Origin: Aquicella lusitana
GTDB lineage: Bacteria > Pseudomonadota > Gammaproteobacteria > DSM-16500
DNA length: 64,000 nt
Direction: 5' to 3'
Assembly: GCF_902459475.1 (NCBI RefSeq)
Contig: NZ_LR699114.1
Location: forward strand, 1,178,001 to 1,242,000
Position numbers and translations under genes: made by a program. This document shows, piece by piece, positions 21,919 through 30,891 of this stretch. Every line of letters starts with the position of its first letter. The stretch's first letter is position 1. The notes beneath the pieces are model-generated. The model did no database searches. It had not been told where the DNA came from and worked only from the letters and a program-made list of their open reading frames with translations.

Positions 21919-22956
21919 ATGCGGCCCCATCCTCTACATGTCCCCTGGCTGCCTTATCTCGTTACTTCGATCGGGGTCCTGTTTTCCCTGCTTATCTGGT
22001 ATCTGCTTAAATACGATGTCCCCGCTTATCTTGCCCTGCATCCTGTGCTTGAGTCATACCATCCCTGGATTATCCTGATATTTGGGGTAGGCCTTTCTGT
22101 TTTGGTAGGCGTCACCATTCATATTGCTCAGGTAGCCCGTCATCAGGCCATTTCCCTCAAAAAGATCAACGAAGATCTGAAAAAGGAAATAGGTGAACGC
22201 ATCAATGCGGAAGATATTAAACAGAAATTGGAAGTCGCCCTGCTCCAGGGCCAAAAGCTGCAGGCCATGGGCACACTGGCTGGCGGTATCGCGCATGATT
22301 TTAATAATATTCTCTATGCAATCATTGGTTATGTGGAAATGGCCCGAGAAGATGTGGAAAAAGACAGCCTGATTCATAAAAATCTGGGCAAAGTACTCGA
22401 CGCTGCCCACCGCGGACAGGAACTGGTGTCGCGCATTCTTTCGTTTAGCCGCAGACAGCATCATGAATTCAGTACGCTTAATTTGAAAAAAACCATTGAA
22501 GCTGCGCTGGCCCTGCTGCGGCCTACCATCCCTGCCAGCGTCATCATTCATTTTGAAGCAGAAGCCGATCCTGCTATTCTTGGCAATCAAACGCAGCTTC
22601 ATCAGGTACTGGTTAACCTGATTAATAATGCGGTTGATGCCATGGATGGGGAAGGAACCATCACCATTCATCTCAGCCACCTACCTGCGGCTGATCCCTA
22701 TTTAAAACAATTTCCCGCAACAGCCGCGCAAAATTATTGTAAAATTGAAATCGCCGACACGGGGCATGGAATGGATAAAAATACGATGGGACGCATTTTT
22801 GAACCTTTCTATACGACCAAGGAAGTCGGCAAAGGAACAGGGCTCGGGCTTTCCATTGTGCACTCGATCATCAAGGAACATCAGGGTGAAATCACCGTAA
22901 CAAGCCGCCTGGGACACGGCACCACCTTTGTGATACTGCTACCGGAACATTCATAG
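21919..22956 (+). CDS. Membrane histidine kinase
   Basis: Protein of about 345 residues with two N-terminal helices (about 13-33 and 48-70) joined by a short loop, so it has no real periplasmic sensor domain. A short coiled coil leads to the phosphoacceptor region LAGGIAHDFNNILYAIIGY with the H-box histidine. The ATPase domain has the N box NLINNAVDAM, the G1 box DTGHGMD, the F box FEPFYTTKEVGKG and the G2 box TGLGLSIV. This is the H-D-F-N type common in NtrB-like and hybrid kinases. The start at 21919 has GGAAG close by; an in-frame ATG at 21889 would precede the AAGGAG. The receiver gene follows after 9 nt and is the presumed partner. Confidence 0.9.
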   Translation: MRPHPLHVPWLPYLVTSIGVLFSLLIWYLLKYDVPAYLALHPVLESYHPWIILIFGVGLSVLVGVTIHIAQVARHQAISLKKINEDLKKEIGERINAEDIKQKLEVALLQGQKLQAMGTLAGGIAHDFNNILYAIIGYVEMAREDVEKDSLIHKNLGKVLDAAHRGQELVSRILSFSRRQHHEFSTLNLKKTIEAALALLRPTIPASVIIHFEAEADPAILGNQTQLHQVLVNLINNAVDAMDGEGTITIHLSHLPAADPYLKQFPATAAQNYCKIEIADTGHGMDKNTMGRIFEPFYTTKEVGKGTGLGLSIVHSIIKEHQGEITVTSRLGHGTTFVILLPEHS

Positions 22957-22965
22957 GGAGGAAAC

Positions 22966-23367
22966 ATGGCAAAAATATTACTGGTTGAAGACGATGAGCT
23001 TGTCAGGGATATGTTGATGCAAGTGTTGCAGCGCGCATCCCACACTGTGCTGTGCGCAGCGAATGGTGAAGAAGCAACGGAATATCTGCAAAAAGACAAA
23101 CCGGACATTATGGTCACCGATATCATCATGCCCAAGAAAAGCGGTATCACGCTGATTTCCGAAGTTAAAAACCGACATCCCAATCTGGAAATTATTGCCA
23201 TTTCCGGTGGCGGACGATTAGATCCCACCGGCTATTTGGATCTCTCCGAATCGCTGGGCGCATCAGTTTCATTTGAAAAACCCATCGACAATACCGCGCT
23301 GCTGATGGCGATTGATCTGCTCCTGCATGGGAAAAAGGAGAAAACGGGCAGCACGACCAATCACTAG
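22966..23367 (+). CDS. Stand-alone receiver-domain response regulator
   Basis: CheY-like protein of 133 residues with no output domain. The acidic pair is EDDE (residues 8-11), the phosphoacceptor aspartate is in MVTDIIMP, the conserved Ser/Thr is in IIAISGGG, and the conserved lysine is in FEKPI. It lies 9 nt after the histidine kinase with a GGAGG ribosome-binding site, so the two probably form a phosphorelay pair. The final output is unknown; such proteins may pass phosphate on or act by protein contact. Confidence 0.9.
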   Translation: MAKILLVEDDELVRDMLMQVLQRASHTVLCAANGEEATEYLQKDKPDIMVTDIIMPKKSGITLISEVKNRHPNLEIIAISGGGRLDPTGYLDLSESLGASVSFEKPIDNTALLMAIDLLLHGKKEKTGSTTNH

Positions 23368-23375
23368 CGCTGAGG

Positions 23376-25709
23376 TCAATCTGCTTTTATTCCATCCTCC
23401 ATCAAGGCTGCATGCCAGTAATGATGATGGGTTTTACGGTAAATTTCTGGTGATAGCACTGCATTTTTCTCTTTCAGCCTGAACTGAATCGCCCCGGTTT
23501 CTGCTGTATTTAATTGTCTCGCCTGTATAGCTTCATAAAAAGACACTATTTGCGGATGAGGAAAATGGTAGCGATTGCGATAACCTGTTGCATACAGCAC
23601 AAATTGCGGGCGCACAGCCACAATAAATTTTGCAAGACCCGATGTTTTGCTACCATGGTGCGGTGCGACCAGAATCGTCGATTGTAAATGATGCGAAGCC
23701 TGCTCAAGCAAATTCTCTTCAGCGTATTTTTCGATATCCCCCGTCAATAAAATAGATTGTCCATGAGCTGTAATACGCAACACACACGAACTGTCATTAC
23801 CCAAGCTTAACTGATTTTTGTCCGGATAAATGAACGTAAACAGCACCTTGTCCCACTGCCATGTATCACCCGCGAAACAGGTACGTGCGATAGGTTGCAA
23901 CCATTTTTCAGGTACGCTGGTTTTTATCATGCCAACAGACAACGCTTTCACTAATGCACCTGCTCCGCCAATATGATCATTATCGCCGTGGCTTATCACC
24001 AGCAGATCAATCTGCCGCGCCCCTATTTTGTGTAAGAAAGGTAAAACCACGCTTTCTCCCATATCCATACCTGCATAGCGAGGCCCGGCATCATAAACCA
24101 GCAGATGTGTTTTAGTTTGCACCACAACAGATAATCCCTGGCCTACATCCAGCAAGGTCAACCACACATCGCCCTCTGCTGGTGCAGCAGGCTTGTAAAG
24201 CAAAAGCGGCAAAACCCAGAGAATACCCGCCCATTTTCCGGGAAAACCGGCGGGCAACAGCAGAAGCAGGAAGCCTGTCATTGTTATAAAAAACAGTATA
24301 GGATCGGGCATCGCGTGGTACCAGGCAGAAAAAGGAAGCGCAGAAAACCATGCTAGTAGCGTCCATAACACCGCGAGACTTTTATCAGCGATCAGTAAAC
24401 ATAATCCTCCCACCGAAGGTAATATCAGCAGGCATATCCCACTTAAAAAGCAGAAAGGAAGGATCAAGCAGCCAAGCCAAGGTATGGCGATACTGTTAGC
24501 AAGAAAGGAAACCAGCGAGCATTGCTGAAATAATACTAAAGTGATGGGTGTCAAGCCCAGACCTACTACCCATTGTACCCTGCCCCACTTCCACCATAAT
24601 CCACGCGGTGCGAGACGGCCGCCCATACCGTAAATAATCAATGCAAGCGTACCAAAAGATAGCCAGAAGCTTTCTGTCAGGACACATAGCGGGTTTAGCA
24701 TTAAAACCAGCAGCAGCGCAAGAGACCAGCCATACCATGCGTTAAGTTTGCGCCTGGAAAGCAGACTGAAAATAAAAGCAGCAAGCATAAGACAGGCGCG
24801 TTGGGTAGGAACAGAAAATCCGGCCAAGGCACTATAAAGCACGGCGACGATTAAAGCAGCACAAGCACCTGCTTGTTGCGCAGGCAGCCATAAAGTTAAT
24901 CGCTCAAATCGCCGCCAACTCCAGGCAATGAGCATATGCGTAAAACCCGCCATGATGCCGATATGTAAGCCTGCGATTGCCATCAGATGATTGGTGCCAG
25001 TCTGACGCAGCACTTGCCAATCTTCCTGTGCAATGCCTTCACGCTCGCCCATGATCAACGCCATCAACCAGGGTGCGGTCCTTGATTGCGGCAAATGCGC
25101 TCTGATCTTTTCCTGCAGATTTTGCCTGAATTGGGCAATAGGATAATGGTACCAGTGATGTGATATCACCTTATTTAAAGGACTCGTTAAAATATAGCCG
25201 GACGCACGTAATCCCTTCTGCAGGCTCCAGGCTTCGTAATCAAACGTACCTGGGTTTTGCGTACCATGAATGCGTTTCAACCGCACCAAGAATTGACGTT
25301 TTTCACCGGCTTTTATCGGTTGCTGATGATCTCGCCACGCAAGACGCACTAAGGCTTTACCAGGCTGAAGATCACCGCCAACCTGCATGGTTTGCAGTGC
25401 GAAAAAAAAATAAGTCTGCCACTTATTTCTGACCGGCAAAGACGCTACATAACCTGTAATGGTAACTGGACGCCCTTCCCATGATTTTGGCAGCGACCAG
25501 GAAAGGATGCCTTGTGCATACCATGCGCTCCACGCAAAGCCAAGCACAAAAGCAAAGAGCAGATAAACGAGACGTATTCTATTTTTTAAACTAAAATAAA
25601 TTAAAAAATTAATTGTTGTCAGCAAAACAAGCATTATTTGCGACGGCAGGCTGGAAAATAATTGTAAAAATAAATCGCCTGACAAAAAGGCGAGCACAAA
25701 AAAAGGCAT
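23376..25709 (-). CDS. comEC: DNA uptake channel ComEC/Rec2
   Basis: Protein of about 777 residues that forms the inner-membrane channel for single-stranded DNA in natural transformation. An N-terminal group of helices and an OB-like region precede the Competence domain (about 200-480, with LMALIMGEREGIAQEDWQVL and GTNHLMAIAGLHIG). The C-terminal metallo-beta-lactamase-like domain (about 510-760) has VLDVGQGL-type sequence (LLDVGQGLSVVVQT), the metal motif SHGDNDHIGG and VAPHHGSKTSG. The first methionine that fits the family is at 25709; the in-frame extension upstream covers a dispersed repeat. The converging receiver gene ends 8 nt away. Other competence genes are not in the window. Confidence 0.93.
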   Translation of the reverse strand: MPFFVLAFLSGDLFLQLFSSLPSQIMLVLLTTINFLIYFSLKNRIRLVYLLFAFVLGFAWSAWYAQGILSWSLPKSWEGRPVTITGYVASLPVRNKWQTYFFFALQTMQVGGDLQPGKALVRLAWRDHQQPIKAGEKRQFLVRLKRIHGTQNPGTFDYEAWSLQKGLRASGYILTSPLNKVISHHWYHYPIAQFRQNLQEKIRAHLPQSRTAPWLMALIMGEREGIAQEDWQVLRQTGTNHLMAIAGLHIGIMAGFTHMLIAWSWRRFERLTLWLPAQQAGACAALIVAVLYSALAGFSVPTQRACLMLAAFIFSLLSRRKLNAWYGWSLALLLVLMLNPLCVLTESFWLSFGTLALIIYGMGGRLAPRGLWWKWGRVQWVVGLGLTPITLVLFQQCSLVSFLANSIAIPWLGCLILPFCFLSGICLLILPSVGGLCLLIADKSLAVLWTLLAWFSALPFSAWYHAMPDPILFFITMTGFLLLLLPAGFPGKWAGILWVLPLLLYKPAAPAEGDVWLTLLDVGQGLSVVVQTKTHLLVYDAGPRYAGMDMGESVVLPFLHKIGARQIDLLVISHGDNDHIGGAGALVKALSVGMIKTSVPEKWLQPIARTCFAGDTWQWDKVLFTFIYPDKNQLSLGNDSSCVLRITAHGQSILLTGDIEKYAEENLLEQASHHLQSTILVAPHHGSKTSGLAKFIVAVRPQFVLYATGYRNRYHFPHPQIVSFYEAIQARQLNTAETGAIQFRLKEKNAVLSPEIYRKTHHHYWHAALMEDGIKAD

Positions 25710-25811
25710 GGGTGAGAACTCTCTGAAAGAATGGATTCGGGTTCGGATACAGAACGATTTGGTTTTATCGCATAAGTAATGAAAAGAAATATAGTTCACC
25801 GGATAGTAGTG

Positions 25812-25836
25812 CGCTGCGCTCAGGATGACAGCCATT
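25812..25836. repeat. Copy of a short dispersed intergenic repeat
   Basis: The stretch GCGCTGCGCTCAGGATGACA upstream of comEC (reverse: TGTCATCCTGAGCGCAGCGC) is a sequence type often seen as an intergenic dispersed repeat in many bacteria. A related piece, GGAGCGCAGCGAAAGG, lies at about 16111. Copy number elsewhere in the genome is unknown. Confidence 0.4.
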
Positions 25837-25910
25837 TAAATGGCCAATCCAGTTAAAGTTAGTAGTATTAACTACGAAACTGAATTCCGTGCAGATATCT
25901 GAAAAACCTT

Positions 25911-26246
25911 CTAAAACCAATTAAAATTGAATAAATAATAGAATATTCTTTTAAAAAATAAATTACCCTTGATGGATTCTATTCTGGTTAATAAAGATAA
26001 ATAATCTTTCTTGCTTAATAACCCGCTTAAATTATTAAGGTAAAAATTGATTGACGTTATATTATTATCGATATCACGGAACTTAATTTTTGCAAGAGAT
26101 TTTATATTTAATTCCAGCATTCTTAACTCACCACCCAGCTTGATAAGCTCTTTAGCGACAGATGAACCTTCAGGCTGATTGACTAGCAAATCAGCAATTA
26201 TTTTTTCTATTTCATCAACTTTAGAAACGATTTTTCCAACGAGCAT
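25911..26246 (-). CDS. Small hypothetical protein
   Basis: Predicted protein of 111 residues starting MLVGKIVSKVDEIEKIIADL. It is likely all alpha-helical, with a coiled-coil-like N-terminal half and a basic aromatic tail (FFKRIFYYLFNFNWF). No family is recognised. The region is more AT-rich than its neighbours. The start at 26246 is preferred over an in-frame ATG at 26315 because it avoids overlap with lolD and has AAAGGT upstream. It lies 40 nt after lolD on the same strand and may be co-transcribed. It could also be a non-functional leftover. Confidence 0.5.
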   Translation of the reverse strand: MLVGKIVSKVDEIEKIIADLLVNQPEGSSVAKELIKLGGELRMLELNIKSLAKIKFRDIDNNITSINFYLNNLSGLLSKKDYLSLLTRIESIKGNLFFKRIFYYLFNFNWF

Positions 26247-26286
26247 CGTTTGACCTTTATTAAAATTAGCTGTCAATGGCACTGCC

Positions 26287-26967
26287 TTACACTTCGACCA
26301 GCTTTCCGTCTTCAATTCTCAGTACCCGCTGGGCTTGACTTGCGATATCGGGATCGTGTGTCACCATCACTACGCTGGTTTTATGTACACTTTGCAGATC
26401 AAAAAATAATTTTAGAACCTTCTCAGCATTATGTGGATCCAGATTACCGGTAGGCTCATCCGCAAGTACGCACAAGGGTTCAGCGACGAGTGCGCGAGCG
26501 ATAGCAACGCGCTGACGTTCACCGCCAGAAAGCTGACCCAGACGGTGCTGCATGCGATGCTGCAAGCCCACCTGCTCCAGCAGATGCGCTGCTCTTTCAC
26601 GAACCTGCGCCGGCTCATCTCCACGAATTAATAAAGGCATGCCTACGTTTTCGAGCGCGGAAAACTCAGGTAATAAATGATGAAATTGATAAACAAAACC
26701 CAGGTATCGATTACGCATTTTGCATTTTTCAGTTTCTGAAATGGCATGCAGATTTTTTCCGTTCAGCATAACACGGCCATGCGTAGGACGATCCAGCCCT
26801 CCCAGTAAATGCAAAAAAGTGCTTTTACCTGATCCCGATGTACCCACAATCGCCACCATTTCAGACATACCGATTTCAAGATCCATATGGTGTAATACTT
26901 CGATTTTCGATGCACCATCCAAGTAAGTTTTTCCCAAATTATAACAAGCAAGAACAGGATTATTCAT
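26287..26967 (-). CDS. lolD: Lipoprotein-releasing ABC transporter ATPase LolD
   Basis: ATPase of the Lol system that extracts outer-membrane lipoproteins from the inner membrane and passes them to LolA. The protein has 226 residues from the ATG at 26967. Walker A is GTSGSGKSTFLHLLGGLD, the signature LSGGERQRVAIARAL, Walker B CVLADEPTGNLD, followed by the H-loop VMVTHD. The E. coli-like LolD insertion NRYLGFVYQFHHLLPEFSALENV is also present. The start overlaps the end of lolC by 8 nt, so translation is probably coupled. Confidence 0.95.
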   Translation of the reverse strand: MNNPVLACYNLGKTYLDGASKIEVLHHMDLEIGMSEMVAIVGTSGSGKSTFLHLLGGLDRPTHGRVMLNGKNLHAISETEKCKMRNRYLGFVYQFHHLLPEFSALENVGMPLLIRGDEPAQVRERAAHLLEQVGLQHRMQHRLGQLSGGERQRVAIARALVAEPLCVLADEPTGNLDPHNAEKVLKLFFDLQSVHKTSVVMVTHDPDIASQAQRVLRIEDGKLVEV

Positions 26968-28213
26968 AGCGAAGCGACTCCACTGGATCCATTTTTGACG
27001 CACGCCAGGCGGGATAAATGGTTGCAATCAGGCTCAGAAACAAAGCTGCTACACTGATCTTGACAACGTCCATCCATTCGATTTCAGAAGGCAGATAATT
27101 AACGAAATACACATTCGAAGAAAGAAACTGAACACGAAATACATGCTCAATCCAGTTTACAATATCCGTCACATTCCATGCCAGCAGTACGCCTAGCACG
27201 ACGCCCAACAACGTACCAAATACACCGATCAAACCGCCTTGCACAATGAAAATATTCATAATCATGTTGGGCGTTGCGCCGAATGTTCGCAGGATAGCAA
27301 TGTCGGACTGCTTTTCATTGACCACCATCACCAGTGTCGCGACCAGATTAAACGCGGCCACTGCGATAATCAGCAACAGGATAAAAAACATCATGGTTTT
27401 TTCCAATTGAACGGCGTGGAAAAACTCGCCAAACTGATCCGCCCAGGTCGTGATACTTGCAGTAGGCGATAATTGGGTCATGAGATCACGCGCAATACTG
27501 GGTGCAGCATAAACATCTTTGATATTCAAATGCAGGCCGGTAACATTATCGCCCAGACCCATCAATTTTTGCGCATCATTCAAATGAATAAAGCCTAATC
27601 CGCGGTCAAAACCAAACCCTCCGCCCGCTTTAAAAATACCTACCACTGTGAAACGTTTCGCGCGAGGAATAACGCCAGCAGGTGAGATTGTTACCTGGGG
27701 AACAAAAACCGTCACTTTATCACCCGGGCTCACATCAAGCAGGCTGGCCAGGTTTTCTCCTAGCACGATGCCGAATTTTCCTGCCTGCAAGTCCGAGAGC
27801 CGTCCTTGCACCATTTTTTCGGCTACCGCAGACACTTTCTTCGCTTCCGCGGGCAGCACGCCTGTTAGCAGCGCAGGCTGGGCGGCCCCTCCTCCGCTGC
27901 TTAACAATACTTCGCCCGTTGCGAAAGGCGCCGAAGCCGTAATAGCTGGAAATTCAGTCATTGTCTTTTGCAAATCCTGCCACCCGGCGATATAGCCTGT
28001 CACACTGCTGATGGTCATGGGCGGCACCATCGTGAATACCCGTTTCTTTATTTCACGATCAAATCCATTCATGACGGACAAAACGGTAATCAGCACCATC
28101 ACGCCCAATGCAATTCCAATCATGGAAACCAAGGAAATAAAAGAAATAAAATGATTGCGGCGTTTGGCACGCGTATAACGCAATCCTACAAACAGTGAAA
28201 CCGGTCTAAACAT
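26960..28213 (-). CDS. lolC: Lipoprotein-releasing transporter permease LolC/LolE family
   Basis: Protein of 417 residues with the usual four membrane helices: one near the N-terminus (ISLVSMIGIALGVMVLITVL) and three in the last 150 residues, enclosing a large periplasmic MacB-type domain. The motif VMNGFDREIKKRV after the first helix is characteristic of the LolCE family. Only one permease gene sits beside lolD, so the complex may be a homodimer (LolF-like arrangement) or pair with an unlinked gene. The ATG at 28213 has AGGAATGAG upstream and overlaps the tatD-like gene by 8 nt. Confidence 0.92.
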   Translation of the reverse strand: MFRPVSLFVGLRYTRAKRRNHFISFISLVSMIGIALGVMVLITVLSVMNGFDREIKKRVFTMVPPMTISSVTGYIAGWQDLQKTMTEFPAITASAPFATGEVLLSSGGGAAQPALLTGVLPAEAKKVSAVAEKMVQGRLSDLQAGKFGIVLGENLASLLDVSPGDKVTVFVPQVTISPAGVIPRAKRFTVVGIFKAGGGFGFDRGLGFIHLNDAQKLMGLGDNVTGLHLNIKDVYAAPSIARDLMTQLSPTASITTWADQFGEFFHAVQLEKTMMFFILLLIIAVAAFNLVATLVMVVNEKQSDIAILRTFGATPNMIMNIFIVQGGLIGVFGTLLGVVLGVLLAWNVTDIVNWIEHVFRVQFLSSNVYFVNYLPSEIEWMDVVKISVAALFLSLIATIYPAWRASKMDPVESLRYE

Positions 28214-29015
28214 GCAGCTCATTCCTATTAAAATGACAGCTACTGAATAATGTAAAAAAGTTTTTGGTGGTTTGTTCAGCAAATGTTTCCAGAGAAATAT
28301 TGCGCAGCTTGGCAATATAGTCAGCCGTGTAGCGCACATATGCAGGCTCATTGGGCTTGCCCCGATGTGGATTCGGGGCAAGATAAGGGCAATCGGTTTC
28401 GATCAGAATGCGATCCAGTGGAACTTGTCTTGCGACATCCTGAAGTGTCACAGCGCTCTTGAATGTAACAATGCCTGAAAAAGAAATATAAAAATTCATA
28501 TCCAATGCTTTTTTTGCCATTGCCCAATCTTCAGTAAAACAGTGCATGACGCCCTGCACCTGATCTGCTCTTTCTTCTTTCATTATGCGTATTGTATCGT
28601 CTTTTGCATCGCGCGTATGCACAATCAATGGCTTTCCTACCTTTTTTGCCGCCTCGATATGTGTGCGGAACCGTGTTCGCTGCCATTCAAGATCGCCGGT
28701 TGAACGAAAATAATCCAGGCCCGTTTCGCCTATGGCCACCACTTTAGGATGTTGCGCTAGTCGAATTAAAGTTGTCTCGTCCACATCGGTCACGGGCGCA
28801 GGATTTTCATTGGGATGCAGCCCTACTGATGTGCTCACAAAAGGATATCGCTCTGCTGTTTTAAGCAGCGTCGGAAAACCATCCAGCGCTACGCAGACAT
28901 TTAGCAAATAGTGCACGCCTTGCTCCTGTGCTCGGGCAATGACCCGGTTTAAATCGCCTTCATCCGGCGTCAGGTCCAGCAAGTCAAGGTGACAATGTGA
29001 ATCCACAAGAAACAT
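28206..29015 (-). CDS. TatD-family metal-dependent hydrolase (YcfH-like)
   Basis: Protein of 269 residues with the TatD TIM-barrel fold, related to 3'-5' DNA/RNA exonucleases and D-aminoacyl-tRNA deacylase-like enzymes. Motifs: DSHCHLDLLDL at the start (metal-binding HxH), AIGETGLDYFR with the catalytic glutamate and aspartate, PLIVHTRDA, VMHCFTEDW and ILIETDCPYLAP. E. coli ycfH also follows holB, so the position is conserved, except that here a phosphosulfolactate-synthase-like gene lies between. The ATG at 29015 has AGGA at good distance; an ATG at 29024 is possible. Confidence 0.92.
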   Translation of the reverse strand: MFLVDSHCHLDLLDLTPDEGDLNRVIARAQEQGVHYLLNVCVALDGFPTLLKTAERYPFVSTSVGLHPNENPAPVTDVDETTLIRLAQHPKVVAIGETGLDYFRSTGDLEWQRTRFRTHIEAAKKVGKPLIVHTRDAKDDTIRIMKEERADQVQGVMHCFTEDWAMAKKALDMNFYISFSGIVTFKSAVTLQDVARQVPLDRILIETDCPYLAPNPHRGKPNEPAYVRYTADYIAKLRNISLETFAEQTTKNFFTLFSSCHFNRNELHV

Positions 29016-29025
29016 ATTCACCATC

Positions 29026-29895
29026 CTAGAGTGTGATTTTTTTATTTTTCCAAAGCGTGCGATCCCCCCAAAGATGGGATCGCCATGCATTGAATTCAAC
29101 AATATTTTTAGCATTCATCATCAAGTTGACATCAGCGCTGACTTCCTTGAGATACCACTTAAATGTTTTACGAGCCTCATCATCTTCGGGTGATATTTCA
29201 AACATTAATTTTTCATGGCCAAAGGCTTTAACCAGCGCAAAGATCACGTCTTTGCGCCAGTCCTTCGGATCAGCGATACCTTCCGTGATGCCTTCGGATT
29301 CCACCATGAGCATATGCGCACCTGCTTCAAAAAAGCGTTCGCCTTCTTCAATTAACTCCTCAGGCGTTTTCACAGATTTTGTTTTGTTTTTATAGTCGAA
29401 TTCCTGCACGCCGCCGCCTACGCTGCTCATGATAGTAATTTCTGGCTTTGGTTTCATGCCCATTTTTTTAATGCGTTTTACAATTTCCACCTGATCATCA
29501 AGGCGAAAATCCTGTGGATGCTCGAACATGCCGCTTGATACTTCAACGACATCAAAACCCAGACGCTGAGTTTCCTGCAAATAGTGATCAATATTTTTAG
29601 GATCCTGAATGACAATTCTTTCAATAAAACCACCTGTGTTCACATACACCTGGTGCTCATGCGCAAGATCCGTAAAAGCTTTTACGGTATTAGCCGTCAG
29701 CAAAGCCTGCGTACCGCCAGCGAATTTAAAACCATCAATATAATAACCCCATGTCTTAAGCAAATCGTTGAGCTGCTGCACAGTGAACGCTTCATAGTAA
29801 GGACCGCGTATTTCAGTAAGCCCTGACTGACGCGGTTTAGGCGCCAATGGTTTAAGATCGACAAAATCAAAACTGCGCTGATACAAATTTTCCAT
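29026..29895 (-). CDS. Phosphosulfolactate synthase-like protein (ComA/HSA32 family)
   Basis: Protein of 289 residues. Archaeal ComA joins phosphoenolpyruvate and sulfite in coenzyme M biosynthesis; the Bacillus homologue serves sulfolactate formation in spores, and plant HSA32 is a heat-tolerance protein of the same family. Family features visible: KPRQSGLTEIRGPYY (N-terminal strand), YYIDGFKFAGGTQALL, VYVNTGGFIERI, RLGFDVVEVSSGMFEHP, and MLMVESEGITEG with the conserved glutamate. A clear AGGAG precedes the ATG at 29895. It lies between holB and tatD, where Pseudomonas has pilZ. No other coenzyme M or sulfolactate gene is nearby, so the product and role here are uncertain. Confidence 0.85.
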   Translation of the reverse strand: MENLYQRSFDFVDLKPLAPKPRQSGLTEIRGPYYEAFTVQQLNDLLKTWGYYIDGFKFAGGTQALLTANTVKAFTDLAHEHQVYVNTGGFIERIVIQDPKNIDHYLQETQRLGFDVVEVSSGMFEHPQDFRLDDQVEIVKRIKKMGMKPKPEITIMSSVGGGVQEFDYKNKTKSVKTPEELIEEGERFFEAGAHMLMVESEGITEGIADPKDWRKDVIFALVKAFGHEKLMFEISPEDDEARKTFKWYLKEVSADVNLMMNAKNIVEFNAWRSHLWGDRTLWKNKKITL

Positions 29896-29909
29896 GTTTG
29901 CTCTCCTTG

Positions 29910-30890
29910 TTACGCTGCTGCATTCATCCACTGAATCAATACGCTTTCCACCAGCAGGGTTTTATTCAGATGAATGCCTGCATAAATTTCTGCACGCAGC
30001 CGTTGTAAATCAGCCATCAATTTGACATTTCGCTGAGGGTCGGTGCGTTCACTTAATGCTGTCAACTGCTCTTTATAATCCGTATTGAGAAGATTTTCCG
30101 CGCCCACACCCAACTGCAACCGTAACAGATCCATCGTCCAGCTCAGCATGTAATCGAGCAGATGCACAGGTTCCATATTTTGCACGTTCGCAGCCGATTT
30201 AAGCGGATCACCCTGCCGCTTTGCGAGTAAAGCGAGTGCATCAAATAATATTTGCCGCCCTGCAAGCTGATTTTCCTGTACCAGCTTCAGCGCCGCGAGC
30301 GGCGCGCCGTGCGCAAGCTTTAATAAAAGGGCAGGATCCGTTGCAGGATTCGCTAATTCGCTTTGTAACCACTGAAGCGCCTGCGTCTGATGTGGTCGCG
30401 GAAAAAGAATACGTTGGCAGCGGCTTAAAATCGTAGCGGGCAGCCGTGAAAATGAATCACTGATCAAGATAATCACGGCACCGGATGAGGGTTCTTCCAG
30501 CGTCTTGAGCAGTGCGTTTGCTGCGTTGGTATTCATGCTGTTAGCTGGGTGAATGATGATAATACGATATTCACCTTGTAAGGCAGACTGATAAATAAAT
30601 TCATTGGCATCGCGTATTTGATCGACTTTAATCGCATGGCCTTCTTTCTCTGGTTCGATCCATAACACATTGGGGTGCGCTCTGCCCTCAATCAACCGAC
30701 AGGCATGGCAGTGATAGCAGGGCTGATTGCTAAGTGTCGGTTGTTGGCACAACAAGAGGCGGGAAAACCGATCGGCAAAGATTGCTTTACCCGTTCCCGC
30801 AATACCAGCAAACAAAAGCGCGTGCGGCAAACGGTTTTGCTGTTTTAAGCGCAGAAGATAATCCCATTGATCCGCCTGCCAGGGATACAT
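29910..30890 (-). CDS. holB: DNA polymerase III delta-prime subunit
   Basis: Subunit of the clamp loader. The protein has 326 residues. The AAA+ domain starts with YPWQADQWDYLLRL and a P-loop-like GIAGTGKAIFADRF. The zinc module follows (CQQP, then CYHCHAC). NALLKTLEEPSSGAVIILIS and the sensor region LPATILSRCQRILFP (SRC motif) are typical. The ATG at 30890 overlaps the end of the tmk stop region, with AGGAAAA just before, and is preferred to an in-frame upstream start. Confidence 0.94.
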   Translation of the reverse strand: MYPWQADQWDYLLRLKQQNRLPHALLFAGIAGTGKAIFADRFSRLLLCQQPTLSNQPCYHCHACRLIEGRAHPNVLWIEPEKEGHAIKVDQIRDANEFIYQSALQGEYRIIIIHPANSMNTNAANALLKTLEEPSSGAVIILISDSFSRLPATILSRCQRILFPRPHQTQALQWLQSELANPATDPALLLKLAHGAPLAALKLVQENQLAGRQILFDALALLAKRQGDPLKSAANVQNMEPVHLLDYMLSWTMDLLRLQLGVGAENLLNTDYKEQLTALSERTDPQRNVKLMADLQRLRAEIYAGIHLNKTLLVESVLIQWMNAAA

Positions 30891-30891
30891 A

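Noticed and set aside
22054-22680. Antisense open frame of 208 residues inside the histidine kinase gene
   Set aside because: It lies entirely within a well-supported kinase reading frame with all catalytic motifs; nothing supports the opposite strand.
25710-25835. Longer N-terminus of ComEC
   Set aside because: The extra residues have no membrane or family character and include a repeat; the methionine at 25709 gives the expected N-terminus.
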